Part shown: one piece after another, positions 16,433 to 24,656 of the stretch
Layout of the letters: each line of letters opens with the position of its first letter
Position numbering within the stretch: position 1 is the first letter of the stretch
Source: Rhodothermales bacterium
GTDB lineage: Bacteria; Bacteroidota; Rhodothermia; Rhodothermales; JABDKH01
DNA length: 43,629 nt
Direction: 5' to 3'
Assembly (NCBI GenBank): GCA_013002165.1
Contig: JABDKO010000238.1
Span: 1 to 43,629, forward strand
The notes under the pieces: model-generated
Databases searched by the model: none
Told to the model about the DNA's origin: nothing
What the model saw: the letters and a program-made list of their open reading frames with translations, nothing else
Made by a program: the position numbers and the translations under genes

Positions 16433-17044
16433 TTAGTTGTCAAGAAGACTCACTTTGCCCGATTCTATCGAATAACTGGCGCCCAGTATTGAAAGGTTTC
16501 CTGCGTTGACCTTCTCGCGTAAGATTTCAGACGATTGAAGGAGCAGCTCGACTCCGACCCGTGTATTCTCTGCGATACCATCGTCGAGGATGTCATCATC
16601 GGACCGGCTTCCGCCTGAGCTAATTACTCGTTCGATCGATGGGCGAATCCGGTCAACGATTGAGGATAATCCTGGAGAGAGTCGAATAGACGGGTCTCTG
16701 GTGCATTCCAGAGCTGCGGTGACGGCGCCACACTTGGTGTGTCCCATCACAAGCACCAGATTCGATCCAAGACTTTGCACCGCGAACTCTACGCTGCCAA
16801 CAACTTCCGGGTTGATGACATTGCCTGCAACACGGACAACGAAGAGGTCGCCCAATCCCTGATCAAACAGAATCTCTGCTGGCAAGCGAGAATCCGAGCA
16901 GGTAAGAATCACCGCGAAGGGCGACTGACTGTCGCTAAGTTCCTCTCTTCTCTGAGAGCTGGACTTGACAACAATTTGCTGCTTGTTCTCGACGAAACGC
17001 TCGTTTCCATTGAGGAGCCGTTTCAGGGCGTCCTGTGATTTCAT
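16433..17044 (-). CDS. Beta-class carbonic anhydrase
   Basis: A 203-residue protein with every expected motif. Cys49 and Asp51 lie in LTCSDSRLPAE, His102 and Cys105 in MGHTKCGAV; Cys49, His102 and Cys105 bind zinc, and Asp51 pairs with Arg53 in the active-site dyad. VVRVAGN and VEFAVQSLG are also typical. It interconverts CO2 and bicarbonate in the cytoplasm. There is no signal peptide. It starts at ATG 17042-17044, 31 bp after the permease gene on the same strand, so it is probably co-transcribed with a permease that carries sensory domains. This couples CO2/bicarbonate chemistry to transport, an association worth noting because the antiporter with the same sensory domains lies close by. Confidence 0.95.
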   Translation of the reverse strand: MKSQDALKRLLNGNERFVENKQQIVVKSSSQRREELSDSQSPFAVILTCSDSRLPAEILFDQGLGDLFVVRVAGNVINPEVVGSVEFAVQSLGSNLVLVMGHTKCGAVTAALECTRDPSIRLSPGLSSIVDRIRPSIERVISSGGSRSDDDILDDGIAENTRVGVELLLQSSEILREKVNAGNLSILGASYSIESGKVSLLDN

Positions 17045-17075
17045 ATCAGTGTTAGTCTAAAGCAGTTGTTCAGTT

Positions 17076-19187
17076 TCAGCCGTATCTCTCGCCTAGTTTT
17101 CGAAGGCCGTTCGGTTCTCCAATGATGGTCAATCGATCCCCGTGAAGAAGAACTGTTTTTCCGGTAGGAATGACAATATCTCCATCACGCTGAATCAGAG
17201 CCACGAGGCAGTGCTCCTCAAGGGCAATCTCCCTGAGTGCTTTACCGACGAGTGTTTGGGAGGCTGTTTTGCGGTCAACACGAAGCGTCAGGAAACGTTC
17301 GTCGCGCAGAAGTACTTCTCTGAGTTCCTGTTCAGACTGCGCGTTGAGCCAATCTGCAGCGAAGCTGTCTTCGTCCACACGTCCTGCTATTTGCGCCAGT
17401 ATGCGGAGATGCTGCCCGGGATCACTATCGGGAGAAACAAGGAAGAATATCGTGTTTACGTCTTCGTTTGGCTCGCGCTCCGGCGTTAGCGGGTCGTCTA
17501 CGGGTACAGAAACGGGATGTTTGGATCGGAGAAGGACGATCTCTACAGAGTCAACGAGGTCACTTCTAAAGTGAGGAAGCGCCACCCCGCCAGCAACAGG
17601 AGTATTTCCAGTCAAAGTGCCTTTCAGGAAACTTTCACTGATTTCACCGGCCGTCTTATTGAGTCGCTTGCTTAGCCGCTCCGAGGCAAGGCCGACCGTG
17701 TCCTCAAACGATACGGGTACTGTGACATCGAGAACGATACTTCGCGCAACTATCTCTTCGAAAGGATCATTGGTGCGAAGTCCCTTTTCCTTCATGATGC
17801 CGCGAAACTCGATATCAAGATGAGCATTTCGCCGTTGACCCAGTCGTTGAAACCAGTGATAGATAGCACCATGTCTTTCAACACGATTACGTGCGTAGTT
17901 AAAGTACCATATCAAGCATAATGCGACGACGCCCACAGTGAAAAGGATGGCGATCCATCCCATATATGCAATAAGAACCAGTGATGTGAAGATGCCAAAA
18001 ATCTGCATCCACGGGTACAATGGCGATCGGTACCCGGGGTCATACGATTGGATTCTGCTTTCCCGCATGACGAGCACGGACAGGTTAAGCAGTACAAAGA
18101 TGAAGAGTTGAAACGCACTGGCAAGCTTTGCAATACCCTCTTCATCGAGGGTAAGGATAAACAGGATAATTACGAATCCTGTTGTTACGATAGAGAGCGT
18201 CGGTGTTCGAAACCTCCCGATTCGTGCAAAGAAGTCGGGCAGCAATCGGTCACGAGCCATCGCGAGGGGGTAGCGTGAAGCCGACAGAAGTCCTGCGTTT
18301 CCAGTCGATGCGAAAGCAGCGAGTGCAGCAGCGACTACCAGGAAAAGTCCCGTAGATCCGGGTAGCCAGGTGAAGAAGGATTCGGCTGCGGTCGCAACGG
18401 GCGTCAGATCTGATTGCAACGCCACAGGGTCGAGCACGCTTACCATGATGAAGACACCGACTACGTACACGACAGAGGTGACGGTCAACGAAAGTATCAT
18501 TCCGAGCGGAATATTCCGGTCAGGATTCTTGATCTCCTCGGCGACGCTCGCGACTTTTGTCAACCCGGCATAGGAGACAAATACAAAACCCACCGTCGAC
18601 AGCAATCCGCTTAGACCAAATGGAAGAAACGGCTCGATGCGCGACTGTGTTACAGAGACATCCTGGGTTGAGACAAACATGGTGCCCTGAACAAGAAAGA
18701 ACGCCAGGACGGTAAGCAAGATCGCGACAAGAATCCGCTGAAGGGCGGTTGTTTCCTTAGCGCCAACCACATTGACCAACATGAACAGGAAAGTGAGAGA
18801 AACGGCGACTGTCTTGATTGGCAGTTCAATAAAGAAGGCCGCGTAGGCACCTATCCCGATCAGGGCGAAAGCTGTCTTCAGGGTCAGCGCGAAGTAGGTC
18901 CCCAGTCCACCGATGGTTCCAACCATAGAGCCGAGGCTTCGATCGAGGAAATAATATGCGCCACCTGCCCGCGGAAGGGCAGTGCTCAGCTCAGCAACAC
19001 TGAACATTGCCGGCAAGATCAGAATACCGGCGATCAGATAGGCGACAAACACAGACGGCCCGGCCTTGGCTGCGGCAAGTCCCGGCAGCAGGAAAAAGCC
19101 TGAACTGAACATCGCACCAGTGCTTATAGCAAAGACGTCGAATAGTCCGAGCTCTTTCTTCAGTTTATTTGAGTCACTGGCGGGCAT
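17076..19187 (-). CDS. APC-family permease with C-terminal EIIA-like and RCK_C domains
   Basis: A 703-residue protein. Residues 1 to about 435 are an amino acid-polyamine-organocation permease of twelve helices: FDVFAISTGAMFSSGFFLLPG carries the helix-1 unwound substrate loop, followed by AELSTALPRAGGAYYFLDRS and AGLTKVASVAEEIKNPDRNIP. After a linker, residues about 485-632 form a PTS EIIA-like domain with His539 in GVALPHFR and His593 in PGQHLR, and IFFLVSP between them. Residues about 633-703 are an RCK_C domain (ALREIALEEHCLVALIQRDG, then TVLLHGDRLTIIG). The transported solute, an amino acid, amine or perhaps an ion, is unknown. EIIA domains accept phosphate on His in PTS-type relays and RCK_C domains bind small ligands in other transporters; applying either here is inference. 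ATG at 19185-19187; the carbonic anhydrase gene follows 31 bp later. Confidence 0.92.
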   Translation of the reverse strand: MPASDSNKLKKELGLFDVFAISTGAMFSSGFFLLPGLAAAKAGPSVFVAYLIAGILILPAMFSVAELSTALPRAGGAYYFLDRSLGSMVGTIGGLGTYFALTLKTAFALIGIGAYAAFFIELPIKTVAVSLTFLFMLVNVVGAKETTALQRILVAILLTVLAFFLVQGTMFVSTQDVSVTQSRIEPFLPFGLSGLLSTVGFVFVSYAGLTKVASVAEEIKNPDRNIPLGMILSLTVTSVVYVVGVFIMVSVLDPVALQSDLTPVATAAESFFTWLPGSTGLFLVVAAALAAFASTGNAGLLSASRYPLAMARDRLLPDFFARIGRFRTPTLSIVTTGFVIILFILTLDEEGIAKLASAFQLFIFVLLNLSVLVMRESRIQSYDPGYRSPLYPWMQIFGIFTSLVLIAYMGWIAILFTVGVVALCLIWYFNYARNRVERHGAIYHWFQRLGQRRNAHLDIEFRGIMKEKGLRTNDPFEEIVARSIVLDVTVPVSFEDTVGLASERLSKRLNKTAGEISESFLKGTLTGNTPVAGGVALPHFRSDLVDSVEIVLLRSKHPVSVPVDDPLTPEREPNEDVNTIFFLVSPDSDPGQHLRILAQIAGRVDEDSFAADWLNAQSEQELREVLLRDERFLTLRVDRKTASQTLVGKALREIALEEHCLVALIQRDGDIVIPTGKTVLLHGDRLTIIGEPNGLRKLGERYG

Positions 19188-19297
19188 GATCGAATCAGAT
19201 TCTGGCGGGTGATACGACGATCATACCACTGTGGAGGGGATCGATCTCGTCATCTGGACTGACAAATTAACGCAAAAACATGACCGGAGTTCATGCC

Positions 19298-19326
19298 AGC
19301 CCGTTTGGTGCATACTCAAACAGGCT
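19298..19326 (-). terminator. Stem-loop terminator ending the exported-protein gene cluster
   Basis: On the minus-strand RNA, a 10-bp stem including one G-U pair is formed by the arms 19317-19326 and 19298-19307 around a 9-nt loop. It lies 14 nt beyond the stop of the last of six minus-strand genes. No strong T-run follows on the minus strand, while a short T-rich stretch flanks it on the plus side, so it might work in both directions. Confidence 0.6.
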
Positions 19327-19340
19327 TTAATTATTGCGGT

Positions 19341-20123
19341 CTATTGCCGGCGCACGAGAAAATCAACCACAATGGGGCTGTGGTCCGAGGCAACCGGTTC
19401 ATCAACAACGAACTGATGGGCGATGTCGAATACTTCAGATGGTCTGTAAAGCACAAAATCTATTTCACGTTCAGGGCCAGTAGATGGAAACGTGAAACGA
19501 TCATCTCCTTTCTGCACGGTCGTCCATGAACTGTTGAAATAGTCCATAACGGCTGAACCTGGCGTCGAATTAAAATCGCCAGCGAGAATGGCTGCGTATG
19601 GTCGGCTCTCCAAATGATCATTGAGCTGTTCGGCCTGTGAAAGTCGCTCAGCTTCGGTTCTGTAGAAATGGATGCCAACGAAATCAAGAGTGTCTCCGTT
19701 GGACATGCGTACCGCGGCACGCAATGCAGTACGAGGCTCTTCGCCATCCGGTAGTTTCATGTTATCGACCTCGATTAGTGGCAACCGCGACAGCAGTGCC
19801 ATGCCGTAAGCACCACCCTGATAACTCATGAACCGTCCGAACGCAGGTGCCAAACCGGTCAGTTCGGCAAGAACCGCAATTTGATCAACATTGTTGGTTC
19901 TATCAACAACGCTGTCGACTTCCTGTATAGCAACAAGATCAGGTTCAAGATCGTTGATCAGCCGCGCGATTCGATTGAGGTCGAGTACCTCGTCCGTACC
20001 CTCGCCATGGTGGATGTTGTATGCGAGTACGCGCAGTCGTGTATCTCCATCCGTCTTAATGGCATTTGTCGATCCGCAGCTGCACAGGAGCAGTCCGAAA
20101 GCGAGAACATGAACGGTTTTCAT
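19341..20123 (-). CDS. Endonuclease/exonuclease/phosphatase-family lipoprotein
   Basis: A 260-residue protein with a lipoprotein signal (FGLLLCSC; likely lipidated at Cys16). The mature part is a full EEP domain: RVLAYNIHHGEG with the metal-binding Asn, LVAIQEVD with the metal-binding Glu, GIHFYRTEAERL, AGDFNSTPGS with the Asp/Asn pair, and the C-terminal SDHSPIVVDF with the catalytic Asp-His. This fold hydrolyses phosphodiesters in DNA, sphingomyelin or inositol phosphates; an envelope location suggests scavenging of phosphate-containing substrates. ATG at 20121-20123. It is the last gene of a run of six exported-protein genes, 87 bp downstream of the erythromycin-esterase-family gene and followed by a stem-loop. 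Confidence 0.9.
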   Translation of the reverse strand: MKTVHVLAFGLLLCSCGSTNAIKTDGDTRLRVLAYNIHHGEGTDEVLDLNRIARLINDLEPDLVAIQEVDSVVDRTNNVDQIAVLAELTGLAPAFGRFMSYQGGAYGMALLSRLPLIEVDNMKLPDGEEPRTALRAAVRMSNGDTLDFVGIHFYRTEAERLSQAEQLNDHLESRPYAAILAGDFNSTPGSAVMDYFNSSWTTVQKGDDRFTFPSTGPEREIDFVLYRPSEVFDIAHQFVVDEPVASDHSPIVVDFLVRRQ

Positions 20124-20210
20124 CGACGCCGGTGAAATATTGGAAACATGGTACTAGTGAATGTACATGAATCTTACCCGGGTTGACAAGAACAAATCCT
20201 GGACAGGCGT

Positions 20211-21455
20211 TTAGTCATCCCGGGGGATGCGGTACTCTGGTGGCCTGACCTCGTTGATGTAAAAGACAGCGTCGAACTCGTTTGCTGGAACCATGGTTTG
20301 GCGATATAATCCCATTCGAGAGTAAGATTGGACGGAGTCGGCAAACTGTCGGATATGCTTGTTGCTGTTGTTTCGAAAAACGGCGTAGCCGGTTGTTGAA
20401 GTTTGAGCTGAAAAGAACCGTTCGAGCGAACCGAGACTGTCTGTATCTATGTTGTGTCTCGTGCGGCCATTGTCAGCAATAATGCCTCCGCCCATAAAAA
20501 ACCCAATTGAGAAAACGTCTGCTCCGAACGTATTTCTCAGCAATCCGCCGGCACTTTGTATTTGGTGCTCGCCATTTCGGAATAGACCATACCGGGCATG
20601 ATCGTTGTGAAGCATTAGGACAACTTTCTGTTGCCCGAAGATGGAATCTGCTACGGCTTCTGTCAGAGTGGCCATCCAGTTGTCGCGAATCTGGAAATAC
20701 TCTGCAGGTCGGGGTTTATCTTCCAGAATCATCCGGCCTCTCGAAGCAAGGCGCTCAGCCCATGCGGTGGACGCTTTGAATACCCACCTCGTCCAGCCTT
20801 CGGTCATTTCGGCGGCGGTTAAATACGTCTTGGAGATTGCCCCAAGATTCTCGGTTGCCCACGTGTATCTGTCATCACCAAGTCCACCGGAATCGGCAAC
20901 CAGATATAATTTCCTGTCGATGTCCTTCAGATCTGACTCGAATGTCGCATCGCCATTAACGATGGCACTGTCAAGAAACGCGGGTCTATAATTTGAATCA
21001 AAGCCCTGTGCCTGTATGTCGACTCCCGCCAGGACGAGTGGTGAATCAGTCAGTTGCGATTCTTTAACGTATTCAAACAGCGGCAGCAGCTCAGCGTGCT
21101 GGAAAGGATATCTGAGGCAATCATACAGTAACTGCCGGGCTGATATTTCTGTCAATCGATTGAACGCGTGCCCGCACTCGAAAAATCCACTTTCAAATGC
21201 TACGACGTTGAAATCGTGCTCTTCGTGCAGCCAGATTAATACGTGACTGCGTAATTCAGAGAACTCAGCCACCCCGTGACCATTTTCTCCAAGAAGTACA
21301 ATTCGAGCGTCCTCAACAGCTCTGCCCAGTTCTATAAAGCCATCGCCCGACAGCCCTGTTGTCCGGTCCATTTCAATGACGGTACTGTTCTGGTCGACGC
21401 TACACGATAAAGAGAGACATGAGATCAACGAAATAGTAATAGAAACTTGCCGCAT
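20211..21455 (-). CDS. Erythromycin esterase family lipoprotein
   Basis: A 414-residue protein with a lipoprotein signal (LISCLSLSC; Cys19 likely lipidated). The mature part matches the Ere-like fold (PF05139): IVLLGENGHGVAEFSELRSH carries the conserved Glu and His, FNVVAFESGFFECG the second Glu, and LAGVDIQ and VLMLHNDHARYG the later conserved blocks. Ere enzymes open the macrolactone ring of erythromycin, but most chromosomal members of the superfamily in environmental bacteria have unknown hydrolytic roles. As an envelope lipoprotein in a cluster of exported proteins, this one is more likely an esterase of other substrates than a resistance factor. ATG at 21453-21455; a perfect 8-bp inverted repeat precedes it at 21473-21494. 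Confidence 0.85.
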   Translation of the reverse strand: MRQVSITISLISCLSLSCSVDQNSTVIEMDRTTGLSGDGFIELGRAVEDARIVLLGENGHGVAEFSELRSHVLIWLHEEHDFNVVAFESGFFECGHAFNRLTEISARQLLYDCLRYPFQHAELLPLFEYVKESQLTDSPLVLAGVDIQAQGFDSNYRPAFLDSAIVNGDATFESDLKDIDRKLYLVADSGGLGDDRYTWATENLGAISKTYLTAAEMTEGWTRWVFKASTAWAERLASRGRMILEDKPRPAEYFQIRDNWMATLTEAVADSIFGQQKVVLMLHNDHARYGLFRNGEHQIQSAGGLLRNTFGADVFSIGFFMGGGIIADNGRTRHNIDTDSLGSLERFFSAQTSTTGYAVFRNNSNKHIRQFADSVQSYSRMGLYRQTMVPANEFDAVFYINEVRPPEYRIPRDD

Positions 21456-21472
21456 AACAGAACCTCTTCGTG

Positions 21473-21494
21473 AAATGCTAATATACTAGCATTT
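21473..21494. repeat. Perfect 8-bp inverted repeat upstream of the esterase-family gene
   Basis: AAATGCTA (21473-21480) and TAGCATTT (21487-21494) are separated by 6 bp, 18 bp before the minus-strand start at 21455 and about 40 bp after the previous gene's stop. It may be an operator, a hairpin in the intergenic mRNA, or a promoter -10 region embedded in a palindrome. A shorter version of the core (TGCTA, 3 bp, TAGCA) occurs at 38283-38295 before the GH36-like gene. Confidence 0.5.
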
Positions 21495-21533
21495 AGTAAG
21501 CAGGACAAGTTGCCGTAGGGGGGACGTGCACGC

Positions 21534-22181
21534 CTACTGACAGATCGGGAAGTTCGGATTGAGATTGATAATGATGTCCTCAGCTCTGGCGATAACGAGC
21601 GGGCAATCCGTGGTAAGGAAGAGATCGACAATGGCGATATCGCCAGCCTGTTCCAGCTCTACGAGTTCAATCGCGCTCTTGATTGGATCAGCGTACAGGT
21701 CCCTCGTCCTCGGAGGAGGTCCCTCGTCGGTACTATCCGGTGGAGTTACGCCGCTGCCCCACAATACGAGTCCCGGTTGGGGCTCGGCTTTCAACAGCAG
21801 GTTTCTGCTATGAATCTCGAACATTGACCATGCCCTTCCTGGCCCGGCGAAGACATTATTCTGGAGCCGGAACGGTTGATACAGGCCGAGGGAATCATAG
21901 GGGTTGACAGCACCACCTTCAATGTCGGGCCGGGAAGGAAATATGTATACTGGAACCATGCTATCGGTGACCGCTGCTGACTTTGCCTCGTATGGCCCAA
22001 GGTCAACATACGTCGATAAGCACTCCTCATGGCCCATGAAGCAGACGCCAAGAATCTGCCGGGTAAGGATGGGGTCCGGCTCTTGTTTATCAAGCACCGT
22101 TCCTTCCTGACTGCATCCACTCAGTGAGATACTCACTATACTAAACAGCACCAGCAGGCAACGTGACTGTACACTCAACAC
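21534..22181 (-). CDS. Lipoprotein of unknown function
   Basis: A 215-residue protein that I do not recognise. It has a clear lipoprotein signal peptide (VSISLSGC; Cys23 likely lipidated). The mature part has two close Cys residues in GVCFMGHEEC and another pair towards the C-terminus (DCPLVI and the penultimate residue), so disulfides are possible. An acidic, Pro-rich segment with TPPDSTDEGPPP lies near the middle. No known catalytic motif is visible. ATG at 22179-22181. It sits between a TPR lipoprotein and an esterase-family lipoprotein on one strand, so it probably shares their envelope location. A 12-bp palindrome lies 89 bp upstream. Confidence 0.75.
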   Translation of the reverse strand: MLSVQSRCLLVLFSIVSISLSGCSQEGTVLDKQEPDPILTRQILGVCFMGHEECLSTYVDLGPYEAKSAAVTDSMVPVYIFPSRPDIEGGAVNPYDSLGLYQPFRLQNNVFAGPGRAWSMFEIHSRNLLLKAEPQPGLVLWGSGVTPPDSTDEGPPPRTRDLYADPIKSAIELVELEQAGDIAIVDLFLTTDCPLVIARAEDIIINLNPNFPICQ

Positions 22182-22269
22182 GGGATCTCCTCTATCCGAT
22201 CAGACGATTTGTTTGAACATCATCACGGGTAAAATACGCCTCGCCTCAGACCCTCGTTGTAGGAGAAAC

Positions 22270-22281
22270 CCTGTATACAGG
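22270..22281. repeat. 12-bp perfect palindrome between TPR gene and unknown lipoprotein gene
   Basis: CCTGTATACAGG is a complete palindrome in the 111-bp space between the stop of the TPR gene (22293) and the start at 22181. It could be a regulator binding site for an internal promoter. No T-run or loop supports a terminator. Confidence 0.4.
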
Positions 22282-22292
22282 AAATACTCTTG

Positions 22293-23783
22293 CTAACGGG
22301 TCCCGGTATCCGACACGTTTGCCTTTTCGGCACCAACGACGGTCAGGTAGCGGCCCGGAGTTCGCAGGAGGGCCTTTTTGAAGGCTTCCGCGGCGCCCTC
22401 CGTGTCACCCGACTTCAATAGCTCTTCTCCCAGTAATTCGTAAGTGGGTTTCACGATTGTCGGAGGTCCGAACATCATCGGAAAAGATTCCTCAAGAGTT
22501 GCGGCCTGTGCCAACATGTCCATCCCGTCAGGGTTGTCCGAACTCAACGTCAGTAAGCCTTCCAGCTCAAGGCGCAATATCTTGTCTCCATCCAACTCAT
22601 CAGGTATCTCGGCTCGCACCTTGCGGGCCTCGTCGACGTTTCCCGTTCTAAGCAACGCAAGCGAATTTGCGAAATGGTAGACGCCAAGACTGGAGGTGCT
22701 TCCAGGAGCAGAGTTTGACTGGTTGAAAGTCGGCGGAACAGCAACCCATCGGTCACGGAGCGACCAATCTTCGCTATCAATGACATGAGAGGATCTCATT
22801 CTCGAAAAGTATGTCCAGGCGCCGCGGTTGCCGTTGCGGATTACTTCGGCATGACAGGCATCCATCAGGGACTCAGCTTCTGTAAACTGTCGGAGCTGCA
22901 GGTGGCCGTAGTGTCTCCACGACGAATAGTGACCGCAATGATTTGGTTCTAACCCTCGGTCAGCCAGCTCCTTGTTCTGAGTGTTCATGGCGCGAATATT
23001 ATTCTCAACAACCCGGTCCCACAAACCGAGCGCAACGAAAATATGCGTCGTCATATGCTGCGCGTGGCCGGCGTTGGGAGCAATATCCGCGTACGCCTCA
23101 GCGGCCTCTAATCCAAGATGCGCATGATCAGGATCATCGTACGAATGGATTATATAGTGTGCAGCGCCGGGGTGGAGCGGATTCCGCTCAAAAACGGGAA
23201 TAACTGTTGCTGCCGCCTTCTGATAGACGTCATAGTCGCGTTCACCATTAGTGCTGCCGAGGATCGAGAGGGCGTAGAAAGTAGTGGCTTCATCATCCGC
23301 CGGATAGGAAGTGTGGAGTCTCTCCATCGCCTCCATGTATGCTTTGTCGCGGTCTGCCTTGGATCCTTCCCCATACAGTGCCTCGACGGCCTCCATGTAA
23401 AGTCGCTCCCGATCATTGTCTACGGTCGCAAGGCGTTCTTCAGTCGACGGTCCGAGTCGACCCAGAATCTCTCTGCCCATATCCAGATCAACCTGTCGCC
23501 AGAGCGGATGGTTGTAGGTCATCGCTTCGCCCCAATATGCGAGGGCGAAGGATGAGTCGGCGGCCTGTGCAGCTTTGAAGTGTTCTCCCGCTGGTCCAAA
23601 CTCAAAACTATGCAGAAGGAGTACACCTTGCAGAAAGTCGTCCTGCGCGGCGTCACTTCCAGAATTTGGAAAGGAAAGGCTACCAAGTCCATCATAGTGG
23701 CTGAGTTTTTTCGATCCACTCTGAGAAGCACAACTTGCGAACAGTAATGCTATGAAGAGAAGAGATGCAGTGCGTAAAGTCAT
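22293..23783 (-). CDS. TPR-repeat lipoprotein
   Basis: A 496-residue lipoprotein (signal with FIALLFASC lipobox). Its sequence is largely helical pairs of the TPR type: AAQDDFLQGVLLLHSFEF, HFKAAQAADSSFALAYWGEAM, NPLHPGAAHYIIHSYDDPDHA, AEAYADIAPNAGHAQHMTTHI and the last pair GDTEGAAEAFKKALLRTPGRY. The His-rich block around residue 220 (HYIIHSYDDPDHAHLGLEA, then AQHMTTHIF) is typical of a TPR subfamily in Bacteroidota and relatives. TPR arrays bind proteins; a scaffold or assembly role in the envelope is plausible but unproven. ATG at 23781-23783. It belongs to the six-gene minus-strand cluster, 45 bp after the preceding gene. Confidence 0.85.
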   Translation of the reverse strand: MTLRTASLLFIALLFASCASQSGSKKLSHYDGLGSLSFPNSGSDAAQDDFLQGVLLLHSFEFGPAGEHFKAAQAADSSFALAYWGEAMTYNHPLWRQVDLDMGREILGRLGPSTEERLATVDNDRERLYMEAVEALYGEGSKADRDKAYMEAMERLHTSYPADDEATTFYALSILGSTNGERDYDVYQKAAATVIPVFERNPLHPGAAHYIIHSYDDPDHAHLGLEAAEAYADIAPNAGHAQHMTTHIFVALGLWDRVVENNIRAMNTQNKELADRGLEPNHCGHYSSWRHYGHLQLRQFTEAESLMDACHAEVIRNGNRGAWTYFSRMRSSHVIDSEDWSLRDRWVAVPPTFNQSNSAPGSTSSLGVYHFANSLALLRTGNVDEARKVRAEIPDELDGDKILRLELEGLLTLSSDNPDGMDMLAQAATLEESFPMMFGPPTIVKPTYELLGEELLKSGDTEGAAEAFKKALLRTPGRYLTVVGAEKANVSDTGTR

Positions 23784-23828
23784 CGCTTTCCGTTATCGCT
23801 GAGTATTCAGTTGTTGTTGTCTACTGGC

Positions 23829-24617
23829 CTATCGTCCGGTCTCCATACAGTCTGACCTTCCCGGAGGCAGGTCGTCGACACGTTGCAACTCGCTCGGAAG
23901 AAAATTGAGCGAGTGTATTATGCCGATCGCTTTCCCTGAACTATTGTTCTCGAACCGGACGGTCAATTGTTGCCAGTCATTGTCAACAGTAAATTTCGAA
24001 TCGCCGGCGGATGTCAAATACCATGGTGCTGCGTCGCCCATCATCGCCCCGACGACCAGTCTGCCCTCGCAGGTCTGAGACACCCATAGTCTTCGAGTCG
24101 TGTCTTCGTTTCCGGGATCACCGTATTGTCCGACAAACCGGTGCAGATCGTCACGAGTGGGCCCCATCATTTCCTCATAATCTTTTTTTTCAGCTTCCTT
24201 CGCAAGAGCAGCTTCCTGGGCACGTTGCTGTTTCCGGGCCTTTTCCTTTTCCTCCTCCTCGGCCAGCATTTTAGCAACGTCAGGCGGTATCAGATCCCTG
24301 ATTGTTACTGTTAACAGGGCGGTATACATCTCCGAGACTGCGAGTCCTGCATCCATATTACCTGCCTGCATATAGTCGGATGCCAGTGTGCCAAAGGCCT
24401 GATTGTCAAACTTGTACATACCAAGCTTGTCCGGAAAAATGTCATCAAAGAATTCCTTTGCAGCATCAATACCATCGTTGTCAATCTTGGTCTTGATCTC
24501 TCCACTTAGTAACGGCAGATCCTGTGATTGTACTTCGGTGACTAACGCAAACGATGTTGTAAACAGGAGCAGTAGTACTGCCAGCGTGCGCGGCCAGTCG
24601 GAAAATCTATTTCTCAT
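23829..24617 (-). CDS. Exported protein with coiled coil and DUF3471-like C-terminal domain
   Basis: A 262-residue protein with a cleavable signal peptide (hydrophobic TLAVLLLLFTTSFALV, cleavage near VQSQ). A helical, TPR-like segment (DAGLAVSEMYTALL) is followed at about residues 115-150 by a charged coiled coil (LAEEEEKEKARKQQRAQE). The last hundred residues begin LHRFVGQYG and run through short beta strands (RLWVSQTCEGRLVVGAMM, then KFTVDNDWQQLTVRFEN), the pattern of the DUF3471 domain often found behind serine beta-lactamase domains; no such enzyme domain is present here. The function is unknown. ATG at 24615-24617, 39 bp after the stop of the large beta-propeller gene, strongly suggesting co-transcription. 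Confidence 0.78.
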   Translation of the reverse strand: MRNRFSDWPRTLAVLLLLFTTSFALVTEVQSQDLPLLSGEIKTKIDNDGIDAAKEFFDDIFPDKLGMYKFDNQAFGTLASDYMQAGNMDAGLAVSEMYTALLTVTIRDLIPPDVAKMLAEEEEKEKARKQQRAQEAALAKEAEKKDYEEMMGPTRDDLHRFVGQYGDPGNEDTTRRLWVSQTCEGRLVVGAMMGDAAPWYLTSAGDSKFTVDNDWQQLTVRFENNSSGKAIGIIHSLNFLPSELQRVDDLPPGRSDCMETGR

Positions 24618-24656
24618 AGTTACAGCTTGATTGTATTTAATAGTGCGCTTGTCGGT

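Noticed and set aside
20211-21455. Macrolide resistance gene
   Set aside because: Only superfamily similarity; lipoprotein signal and chromosomal context do not support a resistance role.
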